Assembly: GCF_011813015.1 (NCBI RefSeq)
Contig: NZ_QHLQ01000013.1
Location: 1-40,318, forward strand
Direction of reading: 5' to 3'
Source of the DNA: Parasedimentitalea denitrificans
Lineage (GTDB): Bacteria; Pseudomonadota; Alphaproteobacteria; Rhodobacterales; Rhodobacteraceae
DNA: 40,318 bases
Shown here: piece by piece, positions 8,660 through 17,707 of the stretch
Numbering within the stretch: position 1 is the first letter of the stretch
How the letters are laid out: each line of letters starts with the position of its first letter
Program-made: the position numbers and the translations under genes
The notes under the pieces: generated by a model
What the model was told of the DNA's origin: nothing
Database searches by the model: none
What the model saw: the letters and a program-made list of their open reading frames with translations, nothing else

Positions 8660-9403
8660 TTAACTGAAGTCTGCGGGTATGTAGCGTTGGACAAGCCTGT
8701 CAAATACCCCTTCCGATCTCAGCGCATCCGTTGCTTGTCGCAGTTTCATCACAACATCATCCGCCAGTAGTCCTTTGGCGCAATGCAGCCACAAAGACGC
8801 GTGTATGATGGTCAGAATGCTACCAATATCCTCTCGCTTCATCTCTTCAACAGAAAAATAGTAAAATATACTAAGTTCAGATCCTGCAATCGCGTCCACT
8901 CGCCCCGCTTTTAACAGACGTACACTTTGCTCGTAGTCGTTTGTCACAACTCGCTCAATGTTGGGATCCGAGGAAATAGATGAATCTGAAAAGCTACCAC
9001 GCGGTATCGCCAAGCGTTTGCCATTCAAATCCTCGACCCCTACGATTGACAGACCGGCGCGCGTGAAAATGGCAGCGTCGAACCGGTCAAGAACTTTGGC
9101 CACCGGTTGGAATTTTTCTTCGCTCCAAGGCGTGCGTGCAAATACTATACAATCTGTAACATCGCGCTCTAAGTTTTTCATCGCCCGCGCCATAGGCAAC
9201 ACTTCGTCCGAGATAGAGATACCCGCCCGCTCGGCAATGGCAACGTTAACATCGGCAAGAAATCCCTGGCGCCCGTGGACATCATCGTGGAGCACATACG
9301 GTACATAGTCGACGGTTGCAAATTTGATTGGTTCAGCAAAAACAGAACCCAATGGGAGCAACAATGCAGCTATTAGCGTTGTCAGAGAGAAATTCAGGCG
9401 CAT
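8660..9403 (-). CDS. Periplasmic substrate-binding protein (SBP_bac_3 type), paralogue 2, in kinase operon
   Basis: A 247-residue exported solute-binding protein, exactly as long as the paralogue encoded at 4990-5733 and alignable without gaps; by eye about half the positions are identical. The signal peptide ends at VFA. Shared landmarks are ALHDD/VLHDD, LPRGSF/IPRGSF, AGRVDAVAG/AGRVDAIAG and the two Cys. GGAGG precedes the ATG. Its stop lies seven bases before the kinase start, so the two are almost surely co-transcribed. The lack of transporter genes and this tight coupling suggest a ligand-loaded periplasmic partner for the kinase, comparable in layout to LuxP-LuxQ. That role is inferred. 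Confidence 0.87.
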   Translation of the reverse strand: MRLNFSLTTLIAALLLPLGSVFAEPIKFATVDYVPYVLHDDVHGRQGFLADVNVAIAERAGISISDEVLPMARAMKNLERDVTDCIVFARTPWSEEKFQPVAKVLDRFDAAIFTRAGLSIVGVEDLNGKRLAIPRGSFSDSSISSDPNIERVVTNDYEQSVRLLKAGRVDAIAGSELSIFYYFSVEEMKREDIGSILTIIHASLWLHCAKGLLADDVVMKLRQATDALRSEGVFDRLVQRYIPADFS

Positions 9404-9477
9404 TCTCGTCCTCCATCTTCAGGGGTCATGATCGGGCGACCTAGCTCCATGATACGGGCAGTCTTGCCATCTATCAA
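9404..9477 (-). promoter_or_regulatory. Promoter and leader of binding protein-kinase operon
   Basis: On the minus strand TTGATA (9477-9472), a 17-bp spacer and TATCAT (9454-9449) form the promoter. Eight bases later comes GTCGCCCGATCA (from 9440 downward), then GGAGG and the ATG, 37 bases after the start of that block. Every spacing equals that of the promoter at 4916-4989, so both copies probably respond to the same regulation. Confidence 0.7.
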
Positions 9478-9560
9478 GCGAACGTAATCCCATTTCAAAC
9501 TAGTCAGGTATGGGGCCATAACTAGAGCAGAAACGCCAGTAATCACGTCACAATATCAAA

Positions 9561-9818
9561 TTAGACGGGTGACGACGAACCGATTTCAGTTTTGCTTGGC
9601 CTTCTGAAAGATGGGAATGCGGATGCCCCCCATAAGAGCCAGGCCAGCCTTTCTGACATGATGGTTTTTGGGACTACAACCACCTCATCCGCAAGGAAAA
9701 TCACATGCCCAGCCTCCCCATAATAGTAGTGGGGGCACCCCCTGTATTCGTCGGCACCAAACATGTTGAATGCGATCAGCCGACGATCAACCAAAGACGA
9801 CATAGACCCATGGCTCAC
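9561..9818 (-). CDS. Doubtful small ORF, unknown
   Basis: An 85-codon frame with GAAGGG about eight bases before its ATG. The product has no recognised domain, signal peptide or clear membrane segment. Its middle (YRGCPHYYYGEAGHVIFLADEV) looks protein-like rather than random, so it could be a gene or a remnant of one. Kept at low confidence because the surrounding 835 bp otherwise appears non-coding. Confidence 0.25.
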   Translation of the reverse strand: MSHGSMSSLVDRRLIAFNMFGADEYRGCPHYYYGEAGHVIFLADEVVVVPKTIMSERLAWLLWGASAFPSFRRPSKTEIGSSSPV

Positions 9819-10238
9819 CCTTCATCCGGCTTACCATTTGTTCATATATCTTTATCAGAATTTTAACGAACTGCTGCGTTTATCCACCTCAGTTAGTGAC
9901 CTCTTGCAACTTGAATGAAACCAGAAGGCCCTAGTGGACGGATGTCCGGATCCACGTGCCGTAACCCTCAGTAAGATCGAAAAATACCCGCCTTAATTGT
10001 GGCGATAACCTACAGATGAAATCGATTTTCACCTTATTTATATACGTTGTCAGTCCTCATCTCCCAACCCAGGCAGAACACAAAAACCAAGGTGCCAGGC
10101 GCTTACTGAAGCCCCTCAGACACATTTCAGCCCAATTTGAGACCCCTTGCCGCCCGAATTCCTATCTAAAAAATTAACAGCGGCCAGAACGGCGCGAGAA
10201 GCAATCGAAACTCTCAAACCGTTAAGTGAATCCATTCC
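9819..10238. other. Intergenic region before the RTX operon
   Basis: AT-richer than its flanks. No clear promoter could be fixed for the operon at 10239. A 53-codon frame at 10016-10177 starts with a signal-peptide-like MKSIFTLFIYVV but has no good ribosome-binding site, so it is not called as a gene. Confidence 0.4.
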
Positions 10239-10643
10239 ATGGCTCCTATCAAAATCATAGCCAAAGCATCGTCAGTCGCCGCGCTTCTATCAGTCGGCGT
10301 TCCGGCTGTGGGCGAAAGTGCGCCGCAGATCCTCCTACACTGTAACGGCGGGAAACAGGCCATGATCTGCGAAGCATTAGCCCAAGCCCTGAACGCCGAA
10401 TGGCCGGACCACAGCATATCGATATCCGCCGATCCAAAAGCGCAGGCCGATCTGACAATTCGTTACGTAGAAAAACACCGTGCGAATGACTGGCTGTCGG
10501 GACACTTAAACTGGCGAGACGCCGACGGCCTCAGCGGTGATGGCCCAGTCATTGAATACTCGGTTATGGACCGCGCTCTGACAGATAGCGACCTAACCCC
10601 CTATGCAGTTCAATTGGTTCGTTCGACCAATCTCCCACTTTAA
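10239..10643 (+). CDS. Small exported protein of unknown function, upstream of RTX protease
   Basis: A 134-residue protein with a likely signal peptide (about residues 1-27, ending near GESA). The mature part has two Cys in LLHCNGG and AMICEAL, spaced ten residues apart, and no domain I recognise. Its stop is 26 bp before the start of the RTX metalloprotease gene, and the only terminator seen lies after that gene, so the two likely form an operon. Serralysin loci often contain a small periplasmic protease inhibitor at this position. The length fits, but I do not see the inhibitor family's sequence, so this is only a hypothesis. Confidence 0.7.
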   Translation: MAPIKIIAKASSVAALLSVGVPAVGESAPQILLHCNGGKQAMICEALAQALNAEWPDHSISISADPKAQADLTIRYVEKHRANDWLSGHLNWRDADGLSGDGPVIEYSVMDRALTDSDLTPYAVQLVRSTNLPL

Positions 10644-10669
10644 TACTGAAGACCGAAAAGGAACCCATC

Positions 10670-13600
10670 ATGTGTGATCTATGCGGAAGTCCTGAACACT
10701 CTGGCCCTACTTACGGTGTTTCAGGCACCACCAACGTCGATACAACTTCGGCTTCAAAACCTACCTATACCGTTGATCAGGTCGCAACCTATCTGACCCA
10801 AGGATATTGGGAGGACACAGGACGATCACAGCGCTCCTTTGATGTCGAACCAGGCGGGCAGATTACCGTTAACTTGAACGGGCTGAATGCAGGAGGTCAA
10901 GCAACAGCACAACAGGCGCTGGATAGCTGGACCGCAATCACTGGAATTGAGTTCGTACAAAGCAGCTCAGCTCAGATTACCTTTGACGACAATCAATCTG
11001 GTGCCTACGCCACCTCTAGCATCAGCGGCAGCACTGTCATCAGCTCACACATCAACGTTGACAGTTCATGGTCTGGCTACGGCGACTATTACCTGCAGAC
11101 CTTTATCCACGAAATTGGCCATGCGCTGGGGTTGGGGCACACCGGCAACTACAACGGCAGTGCCAGCTATGGGACGGACGCAAACTTTGCCAATGATAGC
11201 TGGCAGATGTCGGTCATGTCCTATTTCAGCCAGACTGAAAACACGACAACCGATGCCTCCTATTCGTTCCTAGCCACGGCGCAACTAGCTGACATTGCGG
11301 CAGTCTATCAACTGTACGGAACCCCGACGAACGTAGAAACAGGCGATACGGTTTATGGCGATGGCGAGAGCACCGGCCGTGTGGGCATGGACCTGTCCAG
11401 CCAATGGTCCGTTGCCATTGTCGACAGTGGCGGGATTGACCTGATTAACCTCGGCTCGCGCAGCTACAACCAGATGCTGGACCTGGGGATCGAAACCTAC
11501 TCCAACTTGAACGGCAAAATCGGCAACTTCTCCATTGCCCGCGGAACCGTGATTGAAAATGCAATCACCGGATCTGGTAATGACACTATCACTGGCAACG
11601 ATGCAGACAACCGACTGGAAAGCGGTAGCGGCGCCGATCAGATCAACGCAGGCAATGGCAACGACATCTTGGTTGGCGGCGATGGTGCTGACCAATTGAC
11701 AGGCGGAACCGGTGCCGACCGTTTCGTCTATAACGGCCTGACAGAGGCAGGTGACACAATCACAGATTTTGACTTGGCAGCTGGTGATCGTGTGGATCTA
11801 GGGCAGCTGTTGCAAAACATCGGGTATTCCGGAACCACACCTGTCGCCGATGGAGTCGTATCTTTGCAGGCAGGGACTGGTGGATCTTGGCTGGTCGTAA
11901 CCTTCGGCGGCACGACAACACAATTGGCCTTTATGGCCGGGGTTGCGGCCGATGCTAGCGTGGCAGACATCATTGACAGCGGCGTAACACCTCCGCCGCC
12001 CCCACCACCGGCACCGGGATCTGTCGATACAATATACAGCTTCGACAACGATTTCACGCGGTACTGGACATCATCCCTAGGGCTCGTCAACGACACCGAT
12101 GGTGGCAACGACACCCTAGATCTTAGCGCTGTGACCTTTAACACGAAGGTGACACTAGAGGCCGGCGGCCAAGGCAAAATCGGCTCCAAAGTGCTGTCTA
12201 TTGCAGGTGGAACCGAAATCGAAAACCTGATTTTGGGCCGTGGGCGCGATTTCGCTACAGGAAATAGCTTGGATAACCGTATCGAGGGCAATGGGGGCGC
12301 CGACAGCCTTTATGGCCTAGAAGGTGCCGACACGCTGGACGGCGGTGAAGGCAATGACAAACTCTATGGTGGCGAAGGTGACGACAGCCTTGATGGAGGC
12401 ATTGGTAACGACGTCTTGGATGGTGGCACCGGCAACAACGTACTGCACGGTGGTGAAGGACGAAACCGGATCTCCGCTGGGGATGGTCATGACACCGTTA
12501 CAGCAGGCTCAAGCGACGATAGAATCGACGTTGGCGAAGGCGACAACAACGTCGATGCAGGTGATGGACGAAACCAGATCACGGCTGGCAGCGGCAATAA
12601 CGTAATCGCCGCAGGCACCGGAGATGACCGGATCACAACTGGCGACGGCAATGATAGCATCGACGCTGGCACCGGCCGTAACCAGATCATAAGTGGCGAA
12701 GGCAACGATACCATCACAACAGGCGCCAAGGATGACCGGATCACCTCTGGCAACGGCGATAACACCATAGATGCTGGCGACGGGCGTAATCAGATCAAAA
12801 GCGGCAATGGTAATAACACAATCCTCAGTGGCTCTGGGGATGACAGGATCACCACTGGTAGCGGCAATGATAACATCAATGCCGGAACTGGCCGCAACTA
12901 CATCAAAAGCGGCGAAGGCAATGACACGATCGTCACAGGTGCCAAGGACGATAGGATCACGACTGGCAACGGTGATAAAGACATCAACGTTGGCGACGGT
13001 CGCAATCAGATCAAAACCGGCACCGGCAATGACACCATCACGGCAGGCTCCGGCGATGACAGAATTGACGCTGGCGAAGGTGTAAATACGATCAACGCCG
13101 GTGACGGTAAAAACCAAATTAAGGTTGGCAGCAGCAACGATGTGATCACCTCGGGGTCTGGCGATGACAGGATCGACACAGGAGGCGGAGATGACAGCGT
13201 CACCGCTGGTGAAGGCCGAAACCAGATCAAGACCGGAATCGGAAACGACACAGTCTCGTCTGGCTCGGGTTCAGATAGGATCGACACCGGCGACGGCAAT
13301 GACATCATCAGCGCCGGTGGCGGTAACGACCGGATCAAAAGTGGCAGCGGCAACGACACGATTACCTCTGGCGCGGGCAACCACAATATCGACACCGGAG
13401 ACGGGGATGACAACATTACCGTTGGCGATGGGCGCAACCAAATTAAGACCGGTGAAGGACACGACATCGTCTCGACTGGTGACGGTGCCGACAGGATCGA
13501 CACTGGCAATGGCAATGACAACATCAACGCTGGTGACGGCACCAATCAGATCAAGAGTGGCAGCGGCAACGACACGATTACAACCGGGCTCGGGAATGAC

Positions 13601-14551
13601 AGAATAGACGCCGGTGAAGGTGATGACCTCATTAACGCTGGAGATGGTCGGAACGACATCCGAAGTGGCAACGGAAACGATACGATAACCGCTGGCTCTG
13701 GCGATGATAAAATCTACGTGGGTGAAGGAGACACCTCTATCAACGCTGGTGACGGCAACAACCAAATCCGCAGTGGCACTGGCAACAACACAATCACCAC
13801 TGGTTCGGGAAATGACAGAATCGACACCAAAGACGGCAACGACAACATCAATGCGGGAGATGGCCAAAACCAGGTCAAATCGGGATCTGGAGATGACGTG
13901 ATCTCCACTGGCTCTGGTGCTGACAAAATCGACGGCGGCGACGGAAACGACAGTATCGATGGTGGAGACGGAAACGACTGGATCAAAGGCGGAGACGGAG
14001 ACGACCAGATCCAATCCGGGACCGGCAACAGCAAGCTCTATGGCGGCAACGGAAATGACGACATCAGTGCAGGCGATGGAAACGACCTAGTCTACGGTGG
14101 CAATGATGATGATGTGGTTGATGGTGGTGCTGGCGCGGATAAGATTAAGGGAGACGCCGGCAACGATACCATCGAAGGCGGAAGTGGCGTCGACCAAATC
14201 GATGGTGGCTCGGGTAACGACTGGCTAACTGGCGGTATAGGTGCAGATATCCTCAAAGGCGGCACCGGAGCTGATGTATTTGTCTTCAACGCTCTCGAAG
14301 AGGTTGGCGACAAGATCACCGACTTCTCGCTAAGCCAGGGCGACCTGCTTGAGATCTCAGGCTTCCTCGATGAAATGGGCAGTGATTTGGCGACCGCGAT
14401 CGCATCTGACCAATTGGTCCTAAACGGCACCACCTCCGGCTCATGGTTAGAGTATGATGTCGACGGTGTAGGCGGTGACGACCCTGTCCAGATTGCTTAT
14501 CTACAACGGGTCAGTTCAACTGAAGAGATCACAAGTGATTGGTTCGCATAA
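10670..14551 (+). CDS. Serralysin-like RTX metalloprotease (M10B) with giant calcium-repeat region
   Basis: A 1293-residue secreted zinc endopeptidase. The catalytic domain (about 1-225) carries the zinc site H147, H151, H157 in HEIGHALGLGH and the Met-turn at M183 (SVMSYF). RTX nonamers at about 300-345 are followed by an M10_C-like module (about 346-436). A polyproline linker (about 441-450) joins a second part: a beta-rich stretch, a very long RTX array (about 540-1200, including 14 exact 36-residue modules at 595-1098) and a second M10_C-like end (1198-1293). There is no Sec signal, as expected for type I secretion, but no ABC, MFP or TolC exporter gene is in the window. AAAAGGAA precedes the ATG. 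Usual serralysins are near 480 residues, so this looks like a serralysin fused to another RTX protein. Calcium binding outside the cell is expected. Confidence 0.93.
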   Translation: MCDLCGSPEHSGPTYGVSGTTNVDTTSASKPTYTVDQVATYLTQGYWEDTGRSQRSFDVEPGGQITVNLNGLNAGGQATAQQALDSWTAITGIEFVQSSSAQITFDDNQSGAYATSSISGSTVISSHINVDSSWSGYGDYYLQTFIHEIGHALGLGHTGNYNGSASYGTDANFANDSWQMSVMSYFSQTENTTTDASYSFLATAQLADIAAVYQLYGTPTNVETGDTVYGDGESTGRVGMDLSSQWSVAIVDSGGIDLINLGSRSYNQMLDLGIETYSNLNGKIGNFSIARGTVIENAITGSGNDTITGNDADNRLESGSGADQINAGNGNDILVGGDGADQLTGGTGADRFVYNGLTEAGDTITDFDLAAGDRVDLGQLLQNIGYSGTTPVADGVVSLQAGTGGSWLVVTFGGTTTQLAFMAGVAADASVADIIDSGVTPPPPPPPAPGSVDTIYSFDNDFTRYWTSSLGLVNDTDGGNDTLDLSAVTFNTKVTLEAGGQGKIGSKVLSIAGGTEIENLILGRGRDFATGNSLDNRIEGNGGADSLYGLEGADTLDGGEGNDKLYGGEGDDSLDGGIGNDVLDGGTGNNVLHGGEGRNRISAGDGHDTVTAGSSDDRIDVGEGDNNVDAGDGRNQITAGSGNNVIAAGTGDDRITTGDGNDSIDAGTGRNQIISGEGNDTITTGAKDDRITSGNGDNTIDAGDGRNQIKSGNGNNTILSGSGDDRITTGSGNDNINAGTGRNYIKSGEGNDTIVTGAKDDRITTGNGDKDINVGDGRNQIKTGTGNDTITAGSGDDRIDAGEGVNTINAGDGKNQIKVGSSNDVITSGSGDDRIDTGGGDDSVTAGEGRNQIKTGIGNDTVSSGSGSDRIDTGDGNDIISAGGGNDRIKSGSGNDTITSGAGNHNIDTGDGDDNITVGDGRNQIKTGEGHDIVSTGDGADRIDTGNGNDNINAGDGTNQIKSGSGNDTITTGLGNDRIDAGEGDDLINAGDGRNDIRSGNGNDTITAGSGDDKIYVGEGDTSINAGDGNNQIRSGTGNNTITTGSGNDRIDTKDGNDNINAGDGQNQVKSGSGDDVISTGSGADKIDGGDGNDSIDGGDGNDWIKGGDGDDQIQSGTGNSKLYGGNGNDDISAGDGNDLVYGGNDDDVVDGGAGADKIKGDAGNDTIEGGSGVDQIDGGSGNDWLTGGIGADILKGGTGADVFVFNALEEVGDKITDFSLSQGDLLEISGFLDEMGSDLATAIASDQLVLNGTTSGSWLEYDVDGVGGDDPVQIAYLQRVSSTEEITSDWFA
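12452..13963 (+). repeat. 14 tandem 108-bp units (36-residue RTX super-repeat)
   Basis: Fourteen successive units of exactly 108 bp without a single indel encode four RTX nonamers each. The typical unit reads GDGRNQIKS, G.GNDTIT., GSGDDRIDT, GDGNDNINA. The first nonamer is marked by RNQI and carries Asn where the calcium-binding Asp normally sits; the third is marked by DDRI or DRI. Three further less regular units continue in phase to 14287. The units differ at many synonymous and some coding positions, so the array is not a recent expansion. Confidence 0.9.
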
Positions 14552-14601
14552 ACGTTGAGGCGGAAAGGTCCTTTAGACCACTCCCAATCCCAAAGCTAAC
14601 T

Positions 14602-14634
14602 CTGAGCAGCTCCACACGGGCTGCTCAGTTTTTT
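14602..14634 (+). terminator. Intrinsic terminator of the RTX operon
   Basis: A perfect 9-bp stem, CTGAGCAGC (14602-14610) with GCTGCTCAG (14620-14628), is followed at once by six T residues. It lies 51 bp after the protease stop codon. Confidence 0.92.
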
Positions 14635-14814
14635 GTCTCATCGCAATAGAACTCTGGTTCAAAATGAACCAATACAGCCAACACGCAGAGGCGATTAAGT
14701 AGAGCCAACAGCCCGAGCTTCCATAATCTCGGCGCAAACTCTCACCAATTTGCAACCCGCCACAGTCTCTTCGTTAGATATCTAAGGTCCCTGACCCACA
14801 CAGGCTAATACCAA

Positions 14815-14849
14815 GGAAAACACCCTGCCCCTTTTCAGGGACAGGGTGT
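14815..14849 (-). terminator. Intrinsic terminator of the chemoreceptor gene
   Basis: A strong hairpin (14820-14849; arms ACACCCTG and CAGGGTGT plus inner CCCT/AGGG pairs) is followed on the minus strand by TTTTCC. It lies about 85 bp past the stop of the chemoreceptor gene. Confidence 0.8.
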
Positions 14850-14934
14850 CGACTTCCACAAGGGTCATTCAACTAAATGAGTTACCCCTACCCGAAGCCC
14901 AACAAATGCCGAGCCTCAGGCTTCTCTCACCCCA

Positions 14935-17148
14935 CTATGCGCTTCGCATCGTGTCAAACTGAGAACCTTCGTCTGCGTCCCACATCGACGACGTGTCATG
15001 CATTGGATTGGCTTGCACCACTGACGCCCCACCTTGCCCGCCACTTACCTTGAAGACAGAAACAATTTGCACTAGGTTGCTTGCCTCATCGCGCAACATC
15101 TGACCGGATGCCGCAGTCTGTTCTAACATCGCAGCACTTTTCTGAGAGTCCTGATCCAGGTCGGTGACTGCGGCGTTCACTTCAGACAATCCGTTGGACT
15201 GATCCACAGTTGTTGCAGCGATTTCGTTCACCTTGGTCACGGCTTTTTCAACCGCACTCTGGATGTGTACAAGAGCATCCTCGGTTTCACTTACCAATTT
15301 GACTCCATCCGCCACATCAACTTCACTCGCACGGATCAGTTCGTTGATCTCTTTGACAGCCCCAGCAGACCGCTGAGCAAGTGACCCAACTTCTGAAGCC
15401 ACAACCGCAAACCCACGTCCAGCTTCACCAGCCCGAGCAGCTTCAACACCAGCATTCAATGCCAGCAAATTGGTTTGGAAAGCCACATCTTCGATCAAAT
15501 CGGTGATCTTGGAAATTGCGCCAGACGAAGTTTCGATCCGTTTGATAGCTGCAACAGTTTGACCAGCGACAACACCAGTCGACTTTGCCCACTTTTGAGC
15601 CTCGCCAACAAAGGATTCGGCCTCTTCAGCGCTCTTTTCGGTTCCACGTACGGTGTCGTACAGGGTCTGAACAGCACCAGTCGTTTCCTCAAGCGAAGCA
15701 GCAGATGTTTCACCCCGGCGAGATGCATCATCAACAGCTGACGTGATTTCAACCGCTGTGTTGTTCAACATTTGACTGCTGGATGACAACTGACCAACCA
15801 TATTGGTTAGGTTTTCAGTCAGGCGTTCTGTCGCAGTTGAGATTTCGCCAAATACGCCCTTGTGTCCGTCTGGCATTCTTTGGGTCAAGTCATTGCACGC
15901 CATAGCATCGAGAATTGAAAGCACATCCCCCAGACCCTTTTCAGCCACTTCGCCGATTTGGTTTACACCACGTCCCAGGTCAATAAATGCACCGCTTTCA
16001 CCTTCAACTTGGATACGCTTAGAGAAATCACCTTCACCGCAGGCAGTGATTACTTCGGAAATCTCTGCGGTCAGACGTTCCTTTTGTTTTTCATCACGCT
16101 GGAAATCTTCGACAGCGGCGGAGATCGCAGCAATTTCGGTGATCCGTGTGCGACGCAACTCCAACGAGAAGTCGCCTTCCATCATGTTCTTCAGAACCTG
16201 ATTAATACGGTTCAACGGACGGGAAACTCCCAGCGCCACAAAGATTGCAATCGTCACGAACACAAACAATCCACCCAAACCCGCTGTCATCGAATTCTTT
16301 TGTGCCTGCGCGCTCCCCAGTGCCGCTTCAGCCAGAATTTCATCGAGACGCTCAAGTGCGTGCGTATGGATTTCCTCAAGAATTGGGGCAGCCTCGGCAA
16401 ATCGCTGCGACAGTTCCTTACGAAGCTGCTGCTCCGCCATTGTTTCCTCAACAAATTGCGCGAACGAAGTCTGATAGGTCTTCAACAGTTGTTCGATCTC
16501 TCCGTGTTGACCTGCTCCCCCAAACAGGTCGTCTGGAAACGCGTGAAACTCTTCAATACGTGTGTTCAACCGGTCAAGGTACTTTGTATTCTGGCGCATG
16601 ATGAAATCTTTCTCATGCCGCCGCATCATCAACATTTTCACCTGTAGAGTTGGTTGGTTGAGCTCTTTCAATGCCTCTTCCGCACCACGAACAGCCTCGC
16701 GCAATTGTCCTTGCAGACCAGACTTTTCGTCCAGCCCCAGACGTCGGTTGCTATCAACCAAGGCAGTAAAGCCATCTCGGTAAGCACTAACCGCAGCTCT
16801 AAGGCCAACAACCTGACCTGCAACCTCCTCCAGTCCATCGACTTGGTTCAACAGAGACTCAGTTTCGGTCAACTCTGCAAATAGGCTCTCCATTGTACCT
16901 GCGTGCCGTTCAACATATTTCTCATCAAGCCGAAGCAGGAAATCCTTCTCGTTCCGGCGTGCTCTTAGGAACTCAATCTCAAGTTTGTCCAATGAAGAGC
17001 TCAAATCGTTGACACGCAACACATCAGCCTGCACCTCGGCGCTAACTGTGTGCGTATACTTGGATATGCCAATCAGTGTGATCATAACCAAACCGGCTAA
17101 GACGACAATTGATAGAACTGCGGTGTTTATCGAAGTTTTGAGTTTCAT
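14935..17148 (-). CDS. Methyl-accepting chemotaxis protein, HBM-type sensor
   Basis: A 737-residue chemoreceptor. TM1 is at about residues 8-28. A periplasmic helical region of about 255 residues has two repeats of the [10 protein letters not shown] / [10 protein letters not shown] type, typical of the helical bimodular (HBM) ligand-binding domain. TM2 is at about 286-308, HAMP at about 309-361 with a further HAMP-like segment after it, and the signalling domain peaks at about 554-590 with the conserved hairpin [20 protein letters not shown]. There is no CheR/CheB pentapeptide at the C-terminus. Known HBM receptors bind organic acids or polyamines; the ligand here is unknown. I chose ATG 17148 with GGAG five bases upstream; a GTG at 17157 is the alternative. 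No che genes are nearby. Confidence 0.95.
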   Translation of the reverse strand: MKLKTSINTAVLSIVVLAGLVMITLIGISKYTHTVSAEVQADVLRVNDLSSSLDKLEIEFLRARRNEKDFLLRLDEKYVERHAGTMESLFAELTETESLLNQVDGLEEVAGQVVGLRAAVSAYRDGFTALVDSNRRLGLDEKSGLQGQLREAVRGAEEALKELNQPTLQVKMLMMRRHEKDFIMRQNTKYLDRLNTRIEEFHAFPDDLFGGAGQHGEIEQLLKTYQTSFAQFVEETMAEQQLRKELSQRFAEAAPILEEIHTHALERLDEILAEAALGSAQAQKNSMTAGLGGLFVFVTIAIFVALGVSRPLNRINQVLKNMMEGDFSLELRRTRITEIAAISAAVEDFQRDEKQKERLTAEISEVITACGEGDFSKRIQVEGESGAFIDLGRGVNQIGEVAEKGLGDVLSILDAMACNDLTQRMPDGHKGVFGEISTATERLTENLTNMVGQLSSSSQMLNNTAVEITSAVDDASRRGETSAASLEETTGAVQTLYDTVRGTEKSAEEAESFVGEAQKWAKSTGVVAGQTVAAIKRIETSSGAISKITDLIEDVAFQTNLLALNAGVEAARAGEAGRGFAVVASEVGSLAQRSAGAVKEINELIRASEVDVADGVKLVSETEDALVHIQSAVEKAVTKVNEIAATTVDQSNGLSEVNAAVTDLDQDSQKSAAMLEQTAASGQMLRDEASNLVQIVSVFKVSGGQGGASVVQANPMHDTSSMWDADEGSQFDTMRSA

Positions 17149-17707
17149 GGGCTCCACAACTTTCTTCGGACAGGGGCCTCCTTCTTACGACAACACAGAT
17201 TAAGGAATTGTGCATATAGAAAGTCATAGTAAAACTTTTTTTAGACATAATGACGCATGTATGTCGTTGAAGTTTAAAAAGTTAACCTGAGAAGCAAAAA
17301 GAGTAAATCTCTATATTTTTATAGGCATCTCCCCTTAAAGCATGGCCTATCTACCATTGAAGCTCAGGTTAATCCGGGATTACTCTCGCGAAAAAGTTGC
17401 ATTAAGGAAAGTCAAATCTATCAATGGGTGTGATTGTTGATCAATTGCACCAAAGAAAAAGATTCCTACCTCAGAAACCCGACGTCCAGTGCACTGCTTC
17501 TGCTAGCCTTTGCAGCCAAGAACAAACCCAGACAGCAATGCCCGAATACTAAACTATTAAAGTCTTGATTCGGCCATGATGAGATACTCTGCAAAAGATG
17601 CAGACCATTCGCCATTGACAGGCGAACATCACACCGCCGGACGCTTTCAGACAAGAACACCCTTCACCTCAAGATTGTGGCAAAGATACAAAACCTAGGA
17701 TCGTGAG
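17149..17707. other. Intergenic region with a spaced 10-bp inverted repeat
   Basis: TTAACCTGAG (17282-17291) and its exact complement CTCAGGTTAA (17363-17372) lie 71 bp apart, about 135-225 bp upstream of the chemoreceptor start. They may be paired operator sites. A 64-codon minus-strand frame at 17466-17660 (GTG start) is present but shows no protein-like features and is not called. Confidence 0.45.

Noticed and set aside
8653..8703. Upstream extension of the hybrid kinase frame from a TTG codon
   Set aside because: It overlaps the end of the binding-protein gene by 44 bp and the added residues do not resemble a kinase N-terminus. ATG 8652 fits the operon spacing.
10016..10177. 53-codon frame starting MKSIFTLFIYVV, possible small exported peptide
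   Set aside because: No good ribosome-binding site, and the mature part looks like translated intergenic DNA. Kept only as a note because the N-terminus mimics a signal peptide.
12452..13963. Consideration of the 108-bp tandem array as a CRISPR-like or satellite repeat
   Set aside because: It is entirely in frame within one gene, units diverge continuously along their length and there is no repeat-spacer alternation.
11285..14433. Several minus-strand and alternate-frame ORFs of 60-250 codons across the RTX array
   Set aside because: They mirror the repeat periodicity of the RTX gene (for example runs of VDVVVAV and PSPVSILS) and are shadows of its repeated codons.
17466..17660. 64-codon minus-strand frame with a GTG start and a nearby GAGG
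   Set aside because: No hydrophobic, domain or family signal; the start site alone is not enough to call a gene.
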